Below are positions 10,101-17,286 of a stretch of DNA of 64,000 nt, in pieces (position 1 is the first letter of the stretch; the number at the start of each line of letters is the position of its first letter). The DNA is from Bacteroidaceae bacterium. GTDB lineage: Bacteria; Bacteroidota; Bacteroidia; Bacteroidales; Bacteroidaceae. The notes under the pieces are model-generated. The model did not search any database, was not told the origin of the DNA, and saw only the letters and a program-made list of their open reading frames with translations. The position numbers and the translations under genes were made by a program. The stretch spans positions 168,458-232,457 of the forward strand of contig CABIVS010000011.1 in NCBI GenBank assembly GCA_902362375.1. The letters are read 5' to 3'.

Positions 10101-10178
10101 TTCCGCGCGAACCTTGACCCCGAACTGTCTGCACTGGTGAAGAAATACGATCTCTTCAAGGAAGAGGATGATTGGTAA
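7107..10178 (+). CDS. Large OmpA-like lipoprotein of fimbrial locus
   Basis: 1023 residues. A TTG at 7086 also opens the frame, but the ATG at 7107 immediately precedes the signal peptide (lipobox LVTAC). The first 600 residues are unusually rich in Arg, Tyr and charged residues, with recurring patterns such as YRRYDRFLEK, YIRRYEKVRNF and YMRRYETLRSAYP, probably long helices. Around residues 705-785 there is an OmpA-like segment: FYFPKNRFSLD, then 'SLTLFATSSPEGNW' and RKRVESIRNIL, close to the peptidoglycan-binding consensus. The C-terminus looks like short helical TPR-type repeats. It could link the fimbria base to the cell wall (inference). The gene looks more GC-rich than the rest of the window. 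Confidence 0.7.
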   Translation: MKSTKSFYILFLIMLVTACSPFGRLYKEQPRVMLALPAARKSPPKRPVVKHDSVISTPSSNFVFVTSRPGVSMEWDSIHKENLTTMALDEIVISANTTRNTAERNGLIDVEFVVTVPRALQQDNWMVNVRPVLMRGDMLDSLKELRFTGQRFRELQERDYRRYDRFLEKIIPDSVNFYRTYVDYRSFERYLERLKWYKRGLEKRWAIQGAKKRRPDPLLLRFEMFNRQAAERDSLLKDRMLENSYRMITRQWWQYDRALARVNDTLQYQNKYLLERFRFFNDKWANYARSLEDDSLTCAENAKARAEALIARKSYFYDRALSAAAWQAERRFNRIHEIGAELGAEPGARIYSPRFDYFNEKMERLDAGLYRYYRIRGARAEKKENLKFLRAFLAGNDTTHLNREQLTEKYIRRYEKVRNFLPMFHFRRPDLDTLPPSWVTETQYQERPVRPDTVRTRKILLSQFSKEEIYAYYESHGQGMPDRGPAGFFRGLSPLLTYHRILPDSMQRRTPGPKAFRNLERSRVDSAATVDRYMRRYETLRSAYPQYRLKRELYNINPPALRHAAKQAGYGERIARINSLDSTALVKMFYKTQKIARNEARKAMKDEKYRDIVRFPFNPEAKLDTVIYAADQVRFLYSQKVPADENSARMKVYVVGNVLNSNGSEYPLPKSDTLTFLVSSMTKFVDKTPRFVRKIVTRDAEANTSVNFYFPKNRFSLDESIDVNRKGVKQVRDLTLALMTDPVYIIDSLTLFATSSPEGNWRINGEIARKRVESIRNILVRDFTQLYDSLSVGAAMEIDDAGNIRKREVKDEIPNLPQLIKVRTIPEGWDKLRRLIMEDEHFVGNRGAVLRIIDKETDPDRREWLIKSQYKAEYAYMLDKLYPSVRAVDFRFTLSRRGMQQDTVYTTEPDTAYARGVECLEKRKYAQALEILRPYEDVNTAIAYMSQGYDKAALRIFGNLPQTADVKYMQAILQARLGNEEQAVRLLLSAVDMDEKMKFRANLDPELSALVKKYDLFKEEDDW

Positions 10179-10237
10179 TTAGAAAGAGTGAAACAGATGA
10201 ATCTGGTTTGTCATTGATAATATTAAAAACTAAAAGG

Positions 10238-10501
10238 ATGAATAAGAAAGAATTGATTCAAAAGGTCGCTATTCGTAGCGGCATGTCACAGGCAGATGTG
10301 GAAAGGGTCTTAAACCATATCACCGACACCGTCAGAGACAGTTTGCATAATGAAGAGTCCGTAACACTTGTGGGATTTGGAAGTTTCCGGGTACAGGAAC
10401 GTGCGTCACGCGCGGGGTATAATCCGTCAGCCGGTCAGAAAATGCAGATTCCCGCAAAGAAGATTGTTAAATTCAGACCGGGTAAGGCGCTGGAAATTTA
10501 A
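10238..10501 (+). CDS. HU/IHF family DNA-binding protein
   Basis: 87 residues, the usual HU length. An upstream in-frame start at 10172 would overlap the previous gene, whereas the ATG at 10238 begins the canonical MNKKELI. Family marks are 'VTLVGFGSFRV', the DNA-binding arm region 'ERASRAGYNPSAGQKM' and the ending KIVKFRPGKAL. It bends DNA and helps compact or remodel the nucleoid. Its place 59 bases behind the fimbrial operon may allow co-transcription, but HU genes are scattered in Bacteroides. Confidence 0.95.
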   Translation: MNKKELIQKVAIRSGMSQADVERVLNHITDTVRDSLHNEESVTLVGFGSFRVQERASRAGYNPSAGQKMQIPAKKIVKFRPGKALEI

Positions 10502-10503
10502 AC

Positions 10504-10902
10504 ATGATTTTATATAATAGTATATGGGCGAAGGCCTTTTTAAATAAGAAGAAGTATTATTTCATGCTTTTCGGATGCTGTTTTACCCGTTACAAATATC
10601 TGGAAGCATGGGAGGATATGGAACTTCGTATTCATGAGAGGCAATATCTCGAATGTTTCTTGTTGGCGTTGTTGCCTGCATTGGTTCTTTCCCTGTGGCT
10701 TTCATGGTGGTTCATGTTATTGGCATTTGTCAATTATCATCTGCTTTATTGGATAGAGAGATGGTTCGGGCACCATTCTTCATTTGATTGGGAAGCGTTG
10801 GAGCATTGTGGCGATTCGCTTTATTTGAGGAAACGGAAATTTTGTGCCTGGATGAAGTGGTATGGCAAAAAAACGCTGCCGCCTTCCGAATGGGATGACT
10901 AA
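10504..10902 (+). CDS. Small membrane protein, unknown function
   Basis: 132 residues starting two bases after the HU stop, so it is very likely co-translated with HU. Residues about 48-90 form two closely spaced hydrophobic segments (CFLLALLPALVLSLWL and WWFMLLAFVNYHLLYWI) flanked by charged, Trp-rich soluble parts. There is no signal peptide. The product is not recognised. A link to HU function cannot be claimed. Confidence 0.7.
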   Translation: MILYNSIWAKAFLNKKKYYFMLFGCCFTRYKYLEAWEDMELRIHERQYLECFLLALLPALVLSLWLSWWFMLLAFVNYHLLYWIERWFGHHSSFDWEALEHCGDSLYLRKRKFCAWMKWYGKKTLPPSEWDD

Positions 10903-10951
10903 ATAATTCTCTTGTTATATGTTAGTTGCTGTGAAGCAGCTTATTTCCCCA

Positions 10952-11003
10952 GAATCCATATCCCCTGCCATTCTTTGATATAAAGGAATGGATTTATGGA
11001 TTC
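10952..11003. repeat. Two-level imperfect hairpin
   Basis: GAATCCATA at 10952-10960 pairs perfectly with TATGGATTC at 10995-11003. Inside, CCATTCTTT pairs with AAAGGAATGG with one bulged base. No T-run follows, so it is not a standard terminator. It lies between the membrane-protein gene and a real terminator at 11045, inside a 590-base stretch without genes. It might be an RNA 3'-end stabiliser. Confidence 0.5.
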
Positions 11004-11044
11004 ACTGCCTGTGAAGGTAGACTATTGTTTGTTTTGTTTGTGTG

Positions 11045-11084
11045 GTGCGCCTCTTTCCCGGTGGGGAAAAGGCGCACTTTTTTT
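11045..11084 (+). terminator. Intrinsic terminator
   Basis: GTGCGCC at 11045-11051 pairs with GGCGCAC at 11071-11077, extended by TTTCCC/GGGGAAA inside, and is followed by seven T residues. It is a strong rho-independent terminator that probably ends the HU and membrane-protein transcript. The stretch from 11085 to 11340 after it shows no gene or RNA that I recognise. Confidence 0.85.
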
Positions 11085-11359
11085 GTTAAATGTATGTTCA
11101 CAGGAATCGACAAATGCGCAAAGGACCAGAATAGGTTAAGGTAAGTTTGTGCATTGTTTGCCATGTGGGCAGAAGTGATGATGATACCTTTTATATAGGT
11201 TGAACTTTGGTCGGATAGCAGTGAAATACAATCTGTATATGGCTGGAGCTTTTGAACAAGTTCTTTCTGTTTGGTGCGATAGGCGTGCTAACAAATGATA
11301 ATAATTGAACTTCTATTGAAAAATATAGAATAAAAACATCGTTATCTAATTTATTGTGT

Positions 11360-11367
11360 TACCTTTG
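11360..11367 (+). promoter_or_regulatory. Bacteroides -7 element for RRM gene
   Basis: TACCTTTG matches the Bacteroides sigma-ABfr -7 consensus TAnnTTTG. No clear -33 TTTG lies at the right distance. Transcription would start near 11374, leaving a leader of about 120 bases before the RRM gene, a length often seen for temperature-responsive RNA-binding protein genes. Confidence 0.55.
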
Positions 11368-11494
11368 TTCCCAGAGTTTGAGTTACGAATCATTATTGTA
11401 CAGTTCTTCTTTTTAATATATTATTAGTAAGTAGTCCTCTTCTGTAATTATCCTCCTCACTCCAAATTAGTATTTATTTTAATAAAATTTTTAG

Positions 11495-11794
11495 ATGAAC
11501 ATTTACATTTCAGGTTTAAGCTATGGCACAACTGATGCCGACTTAACAAATTTATTTGCAGAGTTTGGAGAAGTTTCTTCAGCCAAAGTTATTTTTGATA
11601 GAGAGACTGGCAGATCCAGAGGATTCGCTTTCGTAGAAATGACGAACGATGGAGAAGGACAAAAGGCAATTGATGAACTGAATGGAGTTGAATACGACCA
11701 GAAGGTTATTTCAGTAAGCGTTGCACGCCCTCGTACTGAAAGACCGTCAAACGGTGGAGGCCGTGGTGGTTATAATAACTCTAGAAGATATTAA
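11495..11794 (+). CDS. RRM-domain RNA-binding protein
   Basis: 99 residues: one RNA recognition motif (residues 1-80) with RNP2 IYISGL and RNP1 'RGFAFVEM', then a short Gly/Arg/Asn tail (GGGRGGYNNSRRY). These small glycine-tailed RRM proteins are abundant in Bacteroides and bind single-stranded RNA; some act as global post-transcriptional regulators. It has its own promoter and terminator, so it is a single-gene unit. Confidence 0.93.
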   Translation: MNIYISGLSYGTTDADLTNLFAEFGEVSSAKVIFDRETGRSRGFAFVEMTNDGEGQKAIDELNGVEYDQKVISVSVARPRTERPSNGGGRGGYNNSRRY

Positions 11795-11801
11795 TATCCA
11801 G

Positions 11802-11834
11802 ATAAAAGCAGAAGATTCTGTCTTCTGCTTTTAT
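11802..11834. terminator. Hairpin terminator after RRM gene
   Basis: ATAAAAGCAGAAGA at 11802-11815 and TCTTCTGCTTTTAT at 11821-11834 form a perfect 14-bp stem with a 5-base loop, starting eight bases after the RRM stop codon. The U-rich 3' side supports intrinsic termination on the plus strand. Confidence 0.85.
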
Positions 11835-12148
11835 TTAAAAACTGTTTCCGTTTCATGATTTAACGGAGGAATCTCTACTGAATAGGGAGGACGAAAAATC
11901 ATTTTACATTTAAGTTCTGCTAATTCTGGCTCTTCTATGCAAAATTAGGAATTTCTAATCCTGTACTTTCCATTCTGAAAATAGATTTATTAGGCTTTTT
12001 TGTAATACAATACTCCTGAAATAGTCAGGAGCAAATAGTTTAATAAATTATCCAATAAGGTAAATCGTTAGTGGCAGGCTAGTATTGAGTACTTGGATAA
12101 AGTATACTCACTTCTGTCTATCTGTTTTGCCCATACAAAATAAAACAT
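11835..12148. other. Gene-free interval with a small hairpin
   Basis: 314 bases between the RRM terminator and the flavin enzyme. The only clear structure is CTCCTGA (12013-12019) paired with TCAGGAG (12025-12031) around a 5-base loop, which would lie in the leader of the next gene. I find no convincing TAnnTTTG promoter and no small ORF with coding character. Confidence 0.5.
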
Positions 12149-13222
12149 ATGAAATCGTTCTTTATAGGAAATATTGAAATTAAAACACCTGTTATACAAG
12201 GTGGAATGGGAGTAGGAATCTCACTGTCCGGTTTGGCATCTGCAGTAGCAAATGAAGGCGGAGTAGGGGTTATATCATGTGCGGGTTTAGGATTGTTATA
12301 CCCCAAAGGAAAGGGCACCTATCCGGAGAAATGTATAAGCGGACTGAGAGAGGAAATTCGCAAGGCACGTACAAAAACAAAAGGTATAATCGGAGTAAAC
12401 GTCATGGTTGCCTTATCTAATTATGCCGATATGGTGCGTACTGCGATTGAGGAAGAGATTGACGTGGTATTTTCAGGTGCGGGACTTCCGCTCGATTTGC
12501 CATCATACCTGCCCTCGGGAAGTGTTACAAAATTGGTTCCTATCGTATCTTCTTCAAGAGCAGCGAAAATTATTTGTGACAAGTGGCAAAAGAACTATAA
12601 CTATCTGCCCGATGCAATCGTGGTAGAAGGACCTAAAGCCGGTGGGCATTTAGGATTTAAAAAGGAACAAATACAGGATCAGCATTATGCTTTGGAAGCA
12701 TTGATTCCGGAAGTGGTAATGATTGCATCCAGCTATAAAGAACAGAAACAAATTCCGGTGATTGCAGCCGGAGGGATTTCAACAGGTGAGGATATAGCGC
12801 ATTTTATGGAACTGGGAGCTTCAGGTGTGCAGATGGGAAGCATTTTTGTAACTACTCTTGAATGTGATGCTTCAGAAACATTTAAAGAAGTATATATTCA
12901 TTCCAAATCTGAAGATGTTCTTATTATTGAAAGTCCTGTCGGGATGCCGGGACGGGCTATTGATGGAGAATTTATTCACAATGTGAATAATGGTTTGGAG
13001 AGACCTAAGAACTGTTCGTTCCATTGTATCAAGACCTGTGACTACACAAAAAGTCCCTACTGCATTATCAAGGCTTTATATAATGCAGCTAGAGGAAATA
13101 TGAAAAAAGGATATGCATTTGCCGGTAGCAATGCCTTTCTCGCAGAAAAGATTAGTAGCGTAAAAGAAGTAATGGCTACATTGGAACGCGAGTTTTTCTT
13201 GGCAACCCATAAACTGGCTTAA
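12149..13222 (+). CDS. Nitronate monooxygenase / FabK-like FMN oxidoreductase
   Basis: 357-residue TIM-barrel flavoprotein of the 2-nitropropane dioxygenase family. It shows the N-terminal 'VIQGGMGVGIS', 'GVNVMVAL', VVEGPKAGGHLG near residue 160, and the FMN phosphate-binding 'AAGGISTGEDIAHFMELG' then GVQMGS. Family members oxidise nitronates or act as enoyl-ACP reductases (FabK), and these cannot be separated by eye. The C-terminus has a Cys cluster (CSFHCIKTCDYTKSPYC) seen in the anaerobe-type subgroup. It sits alone between RNA-handling genes with no obvious functional partner. Confidence 0.88.
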   Translation: MKSFFIGNIEIKTPVIQGGMGVGISLSGLASAVANEGGVGVISCAGLGLLYPKGKGTYPEKCISGLREEIRKARTKTKGIIGVNVMVALSNYADMVRTAIEEEIDVVFSGAGLPLDLPSYLPSGSVTKLVPIVSSSRAAKIICDKWQKNYNYLPDAIVVEGPKAGGHLGFKKEQIQDQHYALEALIPEVVMIASSYKEQKQIPVIAAGGISTGEDIAHFMELGASGVQMGSIFVTTLECDASETFKEVYIHSKSEDVLIIESPVGMPGRAIDGEFIHNVNNGLERPKNCSFHCIKTCDYTKSPYCIIKALYNAARGNMKKGYAFAGSNAFLAEKISSVKEVMATLEREFFLATHKLA

Positions 13223-13315
13223 TTAGGAGGACTTTGCATTTCCATTCCGGATTTGTTTGCGTCTTTCAATCTATAAAAACAAAATCGCTGTTTCAATACA
13301 GTATAAATAACAATT

Positions 13316-14440
13316 ATGACATTTAAAGAATTAAATATAACCGAACCGATTTTAAAAGCTATTGAAGAAAAAGGATATGCCGTACCCACTCCTATACAAG
13401 AGAAAGCAATTCCGCCTGCATTAGCAAAAAGGGATATACTGGGCTGTGCGCAGACGGGAACCGGGAAGACTGCTTCATTTGCAATCCCTATTATCCAGCA
13501 TTTGCAGATGAATAAAGAGCTGACGAAACGTCAGGGAATTAAAGCTTTGATCTTGACACCTACCCGTGAACTTGCATTGCAGATCAGTGAATGTATTAAC
13601 GACTATGCCAAATATACCCGGGTACGTCACGGAGTTATCTTCGGAGGAGTGAATCAGCGCCCGCAAGTGGATATGTTACACAAAGGAATTGATATTCTCG
13701 TTGCTACCCCCGGACGTTTACTCGACTTGATGAATCAGGGGCATGTACATTTAGATAGTATCCGGCATTTCGTACTTGATGAAGCAGACCGTATGCTTGA
13801 TATGGGATTTATTCACGATATCAAACGGATATTACCAAAACTTCCGAAAGAAAAGCAGACTTTGTTTTTCTCGGCTACAATGCCTGATACGATTATTTCT
13901 CTAACTAACTCTCTGTTGAAGAATCCTGTGCGAATCAGTATAACTCCGAAATCATCGACTGTGGATTCTATTGAGCAGATGGTCTATTTTGTAGAGAAAA
14001 AGGAGAAGAGCCAGTTGTTGATTTCGATTTTACAGAAGTCGGAAGATCAATCGGTACTGGTATTCTCACGTACGAAGCATAATGCGGATAAGATCGTCAA
14101 AATATTGGGCAAGGCAGGGATTGGCAGTCAGGCTATTCATGGAAATAAAAGTCAGGCGGCACGACAGTCGGCATTGGGCAATTTTAAGTCCGGGAAAACA
14201 CGTGTGATGATCGCTACTGATATTGCTGCCAGAGGTATTGATATCAATGAGCTACCTTTGGTGATTAACTATGATCTTCCCGATGTACCGGAAACGTATG
14301 TCCATCGTATCGGACGTACCGGAAGAGCTGGAAACACTGGGACGGCACTTACATTCTGTTCGCAGGAAGAGCGTAAGCTGATTAATGATATTCAGAAATT
14401 GACAGGAAAAAAACTGAATAAAGCTGATTATGTAATCTAG
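13316..14440 (+). CDS. DEAD-box ATP-dependent RNA helicase (RhlE-like)
   Basis: 374 residues carrying the full two-RecA-domain core: Q motif near residue 23 (TPIQEKAIP), Walker A 'AQTGTGKT', Ia PTRELALQ, 'TPGRLLD', DEAD, SAT, and motif VI HRIGRTGRAG. It ends shortly after the core with no long basic tail, resembling minimal RhlE-type helicases. It would unwind structured RNA in ribosome assembly or mRNA decay. It sits directly before a cold-shock-domain gene, which hints at shared low-temperature or RNA-remodelling function. Confidence 0.95.
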   Translation: MTFKELNITEPILKAIEEKGYAVPTPIQEKAIPPALAKRDILGCAQTGTGKTASFAIPIIQHLQMNKELTKRQGIKALILTPTRELALQISECINDYAKYTRVRHGVIFGGVNQRPQVDMLHKGIDILVATPGRLLDLMNQGHVHLDSIRHFVLDEADRMLDMGFIHDIKRILPKLPKEKQTLFFSATMPDTIISLTNSLLKNPVRISITPKSSTVDSIEQMVYFVEKKEKSQLLISILQKSEDQSVLVFSRTKHNADKIVKILGKAGIGSQAIHGNKSQAARQSALGNFKSGKTRVMIATDIAARGIDINELPLVINYDLPDVPETYVHRIGRTGRAGNTGTALTFCSQEERKLINDIQKLTGKKLNKADYVI

Positions 14441-14496
14441 AGATCGGTTTTATTGCATTATTCATTCATATCTAGTATAAATAAAAAATAAGTTCT

Positions 14497-14982
14497 ATGG
14501 CAAAATCCATGACAGTTGGTAAACGTGAAAATGAAAAGAAGAGACTCGCTAAGCGGGAAGAGAAACAAAAAAGAAAAGAAGACAGGAAGTCATCTAACAG
14601 GGGCAGTAGCCTTGATGATATGATTGCTTATGTAGACGAGAACGGGATGATTACTTCAACTCCTCCGGCAAATAATACAAAGAGAGAAGAAATTAATGCC
14701 GAGGAAATCATTATTGCCACTCCTAAAAAGGGAAAAGAGGAACCGGTTATTTTAAGAGGAAGAGTCGAATTCTTTAATACATCAAAAGGATATGGCTTTA
14801 TTAAAGATCTTTCTGGTGTTGAGAAGTATTTTTTTCATGTGAACAATGTGGTTACCGCAATTTCGGAGAATGACATTGTGACGTTTGATCTGGAACGTGG
14901 ACAAAAAGGGATGAATGCAATTAATATTTGTCTGGAAAATAAACTGAAACCGGAAGATACGGTTAAAGCCGATCCTGTATAA
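14497..14982 (+). CDS. Cold-shock-domain protein with charged N-terminal extension
   Basis: 161 residues. The first 30 are strongly basic (many Lys, Glu, Arg), followed by an acidic/flexible linker. The cold-shock domain occupies about residues 85-150, with RNP1 'KGYGFIKD' and RNP2 KYFFHV. It probably binds single-stranded RNA or DNA; the extension may add RNA or ribosome contacts. This extended architecture recurs in Bacteroidetes. It lies 56 bases after the helicase gene, so co-transcription is possible. Confidence 0.9.
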   Translation: MAKSMTVGKRENEKKRLAKREEKQKRKEDRKSSNRGSSLDDMIAYVDENGMITSTPPANNTKREEINAEEIIIATPKKGKEEPVILRGRVEFFNTSKGYGFIKDLSGVEKYFFHVNNVVTAISENDIVTFDLERGQKGMNAINICLENKLKPEDTVKADPV

Positions 14983-15042
14983 AAACATGGATTTATATTC
15001 TGCTTGTGTAATCGTGTATAAACAAAGATATTTAATTGATAT

Positions 15043-15249
15043 ATGAAAAAAGGTAATGTAATGCGTGAGTTTGTTTCTTCCAGCCAAGTGATGGAGAATG
15101 CAATCAAAGAGTATAAAAAAAGTGTAGGTAAGGTAGTATTGGTTGCCATTACTCCACGAACTACCATTGAACTTCCTGCGCATTTAACCCAGGCAGAAAT
15201 AGACGCTCGAGTAGAGGTTTATAAAAAACTACATAGTTCAAAAGTGTAG
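15043..15249 (+). CDS. Small conserved-type hypothetical protein
   Basis: 68 residues, no domain recognised. It has a Val/Ile-rich strand 'VGKVVLVAITPRTTIELP' in the middle and an amphipathic C-terminal helix. No signal peptide. It follows the cold-shock gene by 60 bases and ends 39 bases before a strong terminator, so it is probably the last gene of that transcript. Confidence 0.6.
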   Translation: MKKGNVMREFVSSSQVMENAIKEYKKSVGKVVLVAITPRTTIELPAHLTQAEIDARVEVYKKLHSSKV

Positions 15250-15288
15250 CTGCTTGTACTACGGAAGTCGGTGCAAAATGGACAAGAC

Positions 15289-15325
15289 AAAAATCCCTTG
15301 AATTTTTAAAGTTCAAGGGATTTTT
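15289..15325. terminator. Bidirectional intrinsic terminator
   Basis: AAAAATCCCTTGAA at 15289-15302 pairs perfectly with TTCAAGGGATTTTT at 15312-15325. The A-run and T-run flanks make it effective on either strand. It closes the helicase/cold-shock transcript. The following 150 bases hold no gene I can support. Confidence 0.9.
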
Positions 15326-15477
15326 GTTATTGGTCTATTGGCGTGTCTTGAATTGACGGGGAGCCATGTCCCCTATGCTGTTCAATGATTCTCACAATAT
15401 TGTTCCATTGGTATTGACTTAGATATTCCATTTCTATAACTTACTTGTTTTCTTCCTTTTCTTATGGATTGAATATG

Positions 15478-15525
15478 TTAAAACTTCTGCAATTTGAGAT
15501 ACATTTGCTTGCAGAAGTGTTTTAA
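15478..15525 (+). promoter_or_regulatory. Promoter enclosed in a large inverted repeat
   Basis: TTAAAACTTCTGCAA (15478-15492) is the inverted partner of TTGCAGAAGTGTTTTAA (15509-15525), with one extra base. The 16-base centre contains TACATTTG (15500-15507), a Bacteroides -7 element. The left arm covers the -33/spacer side and the right arm covers the expected start site, so this looks like a promoter with a dyad operator, 26 bases before the DJ-1/PfpI gene. As RNA it would also fold into a long hairpin. No regulator gene is adjacent. Confidence 0.6.
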
Positions 15526-15551
15526 CCCCGTATTCATCAAAAGACAGTTGT

Positions 15552-16262
15552 ATGTATATTCAGAAGATTCTATTAGTAGTGACGGGAACTGGGACTTATG
15601 CGAATAGTAGCCTGGCAACCGGATTATGGCTTAGTGAGTTTACTCACATCTATCATTGTGCCGAAGAAAGAGGATATGAAATGACGATAGCCAGTCCCGA
15701 AGGAGGAAATACGCCTGTTGATCCTGAGAGTTTAAAAACAGTCGTTCTGGATAAGATATCCAGGGAGTATTGGGAGAATCCTGAGTTCAGAGAAATGCTG
15801 CGTCATGCCAAAAAACTGGATGATGTTCGGGAGCAGCTATTCGATTGTATTTATTTGGCTGGCGGACACGGAACCATGTACGACTTTCCGGATAATGCCG
15901 TTTTGCAGGCAATCATTACGGAACATGATGAAAACAACAAGCTAGTGGCTGCAATCTGTCATGGAGTATGCGGACTGTTGAATGTCAAATCATCCAATGG
16001 TGAATATCTGATTAAAGGCAAAGAAATAACAGGGTTCAGTTGGCTGGAAGAAAGCCTTGCCAATCGGAAGAAAGAAGTTCCTTTCAATCTTGAAGCATCA
16101 CTCAAAGCGAGAGGGGCCAACTATCAAAAGGCATTGATACCTATGACCTCAAAAGTAATTGTTGACAATAATCTGGTGACGGGACAAAATCCGTTTAGCT
16201 CTAAAGAAATGGCGGAGGTTGTGCTGCAACAGTTGCATGAGAGGGAGATGACAGACCAGTGA
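15552..16262 (+). CDS. DJ-1/PfpI family protein (Hsp31-like)
   Basis: 236 residues with the class I glutamine-amidotransferase-like fold. The nucleophile elbow is AAICHG (Cys near residue 138), with upstream 'YLAGGHGTMYDFPDN' and 'TIASPEGGNTPVDPES', all typical of the Hsp31/YajL-type branch, which act as chaperones, deglycases or glyoxalase III enzymes. The true activity cannot be fixed from sequence. It is followed after 30 bases by a nitroreductase, suggesting a detoxification or electrophile-stress operon. Confidence 0.88.
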   Translation: MYIQKILLVVTGTGTYANSSLATGLWLSEFTHIYHCAEERGYEMTIASPEGGNTPVDPESLKTVVLDKISREYWENPEFREMLRHAKKLDDVREQLFDCIYLAGGHGTMYDFPDNAVLQAIITEHDENNKLVAAICHGVCGLLNVKSSNGEYLIKGKEITGFSWLEESLANRKKEVPFNLEASLKARGANYQKALIPMTSKVIVDNNLVTGQNPFSSKEMAEVVLQQLHEREMTDQ

Positions 16263-16292
16263 AAGAATGAGATATCTATAAAATATAAACTA

Positions 16293-17033
16293 ATGATTAA
16301 GCCTATGAATTTAGATGAAGTACTCCAGTATCGCCGCTCTGTGCGTGTGTATGATAAAATGAAACCGATAGATACGGAGAAGGTGAAACATTGTCTGGAA
16401 CTGGCAACACTAGCTCCCAACAGTTCGAATATGCAGTTGTGGGAATTCTATCACATCACACAGCCTGAACTGTTGGCGAAAGTTTCGAGAGCCTGCCTCG
16501 ACCAGAAATCGACTGCCACTGCACCGGAAGTGGTGGTTTTCGTGGTCCGCCGGGATGTCTACAGGAAGCGTGCGCGGTTTGTACTCGACTTTGAACGGGA
16601 TAACATTCATCGCAACAGCCCGAAAGAACGTCAGGCAAAACGAATCAAAGACCGTGAATTGTATTACGGAATATTAATGCCATTTGTGTATGCCCGCTTC
16701 TTGGGGCTTCTGGGGCTGTTCAGGAAGCTGTTGGCTAATATTATCAGCATTTTCCGTCCGATGATGCTCGAAGTGTCCGAGAATGATATGCGTGTGGTTG
16801 CCCATAAGTCCTGTGCGCTTGCTGCCCAGACATTTATGATTGCGATGGCGAACGAAGGGTATGATACTTGTCCATTGGAGGGGCTGGACAGCCGCCGGTT
16901 AAAAAGAGTGCTGAAGCTACCGCATGGTGCCGAAATAAATATGGTTATCCCCTGCGGAATACGGGATGGGAATAAAGGTATTTGGGGTGAACGGTGCAGA
17001 GTGCCGTTTGATGAAGTTTATCGAAAGATTTAA
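16293..17033 (+). CDS. Nitroreductase family FMN protein
   Basis: 246 residues; start at 16293, or the second ATG at 16305. The FMN-binding 'QYRRSVRVYD' lies near the N-terminus and 'LATLAPNSSNMQLWEFY' follows, the signature of NfsB/Frm2-like nitroreductases; the C-terminal half carries a GxxxCPLEG-like turn (YDTCPLEGLDSRRL). There is an insertion at about residues 85-160 compared with short members. It would reduce nitro compounds or quinones with NAD(P)H. Probably co-transcribed with the DJ-1/PfpI gene. Confidence 0.88.
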   Translation: MIKPMNLDEVLQYRRSVRVYDKMKPIDTEKVKHCLELATLAPNSSNMQLWEFYHITQPELLAKVSRACLDQKSTATAPEVVVFVVRRDVYRKRARFVLDFERDNIHRNSPKERQAKRIKDRELYYGILMPFVYARFLGLLGLFRKLLANIISIFRPMMLEVSENDMRVVAHKSCALAAQTFMIAMANEGYDTCPLEGLDSRRLKRVLKLPHGAEINMVIPCGIRDGNKGIWGERCRVPFDEVYRKI

Positions 17034-17063
17034 TATCCAATCAGCACTCTTTATCAGCAACTG

Positions 17064-17098
17064 TTTGCTTTCCTGTTTCTTTACTTTCGTTATCTTTG
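17064..17098 (+). promoter_or_regulatory. Bacteroides promoter upstream of ferredoxin stub
   Basis: TTTG at 17064-17067 and TATCTTTG at 17091-17098 match the -33 and -7 elements, with a 23-base gap, slightly longer than usual. Transcription would start near 17105 and read into the truncated 4Fe-4S gene. Confidence 0.6.
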
Positions 17099-17126
17099 CC
17101 GCAGCTATTTAAATACCTTTATTTAT

Positions 17127-17222
17127 ATGAATAAATTGATATTCGTCCGTGACGAGAATTGCATAAAATGTGGGAAATGTGCTAAAGTATGTCCCGCCTG
17201 CATCTTGATTCCTTCTTCTTGA
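17127..17222 (+). pseudogene. Truncated 4Fe-4S ferredoxin-type gene
   Basis: 31 codons, too short to be a complete enzyme. They encode a perfect first half of a bacterial ferredoxin domain: CIKCGKCAKVCP (CxxCxxCxxxCP), then the frame stops after ILIPSS. A normal 2[4Fe-4S] domain needs a second cluster, and in anaerobes this start often leads into a nitroreductase-type domain; neither is present downstream. The preserved promoter and clean start suggest a once-functional gene that lost its 3' part. A tiny one-cluster protein cannot be fully excluded. Confidence 0.6.
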
Positions 17223-17286
17223 TTTTCGAAGTGCTGACGAACTGTACTTACCTGCAAATAAGCAATTATCATAATTGAAATGATTT

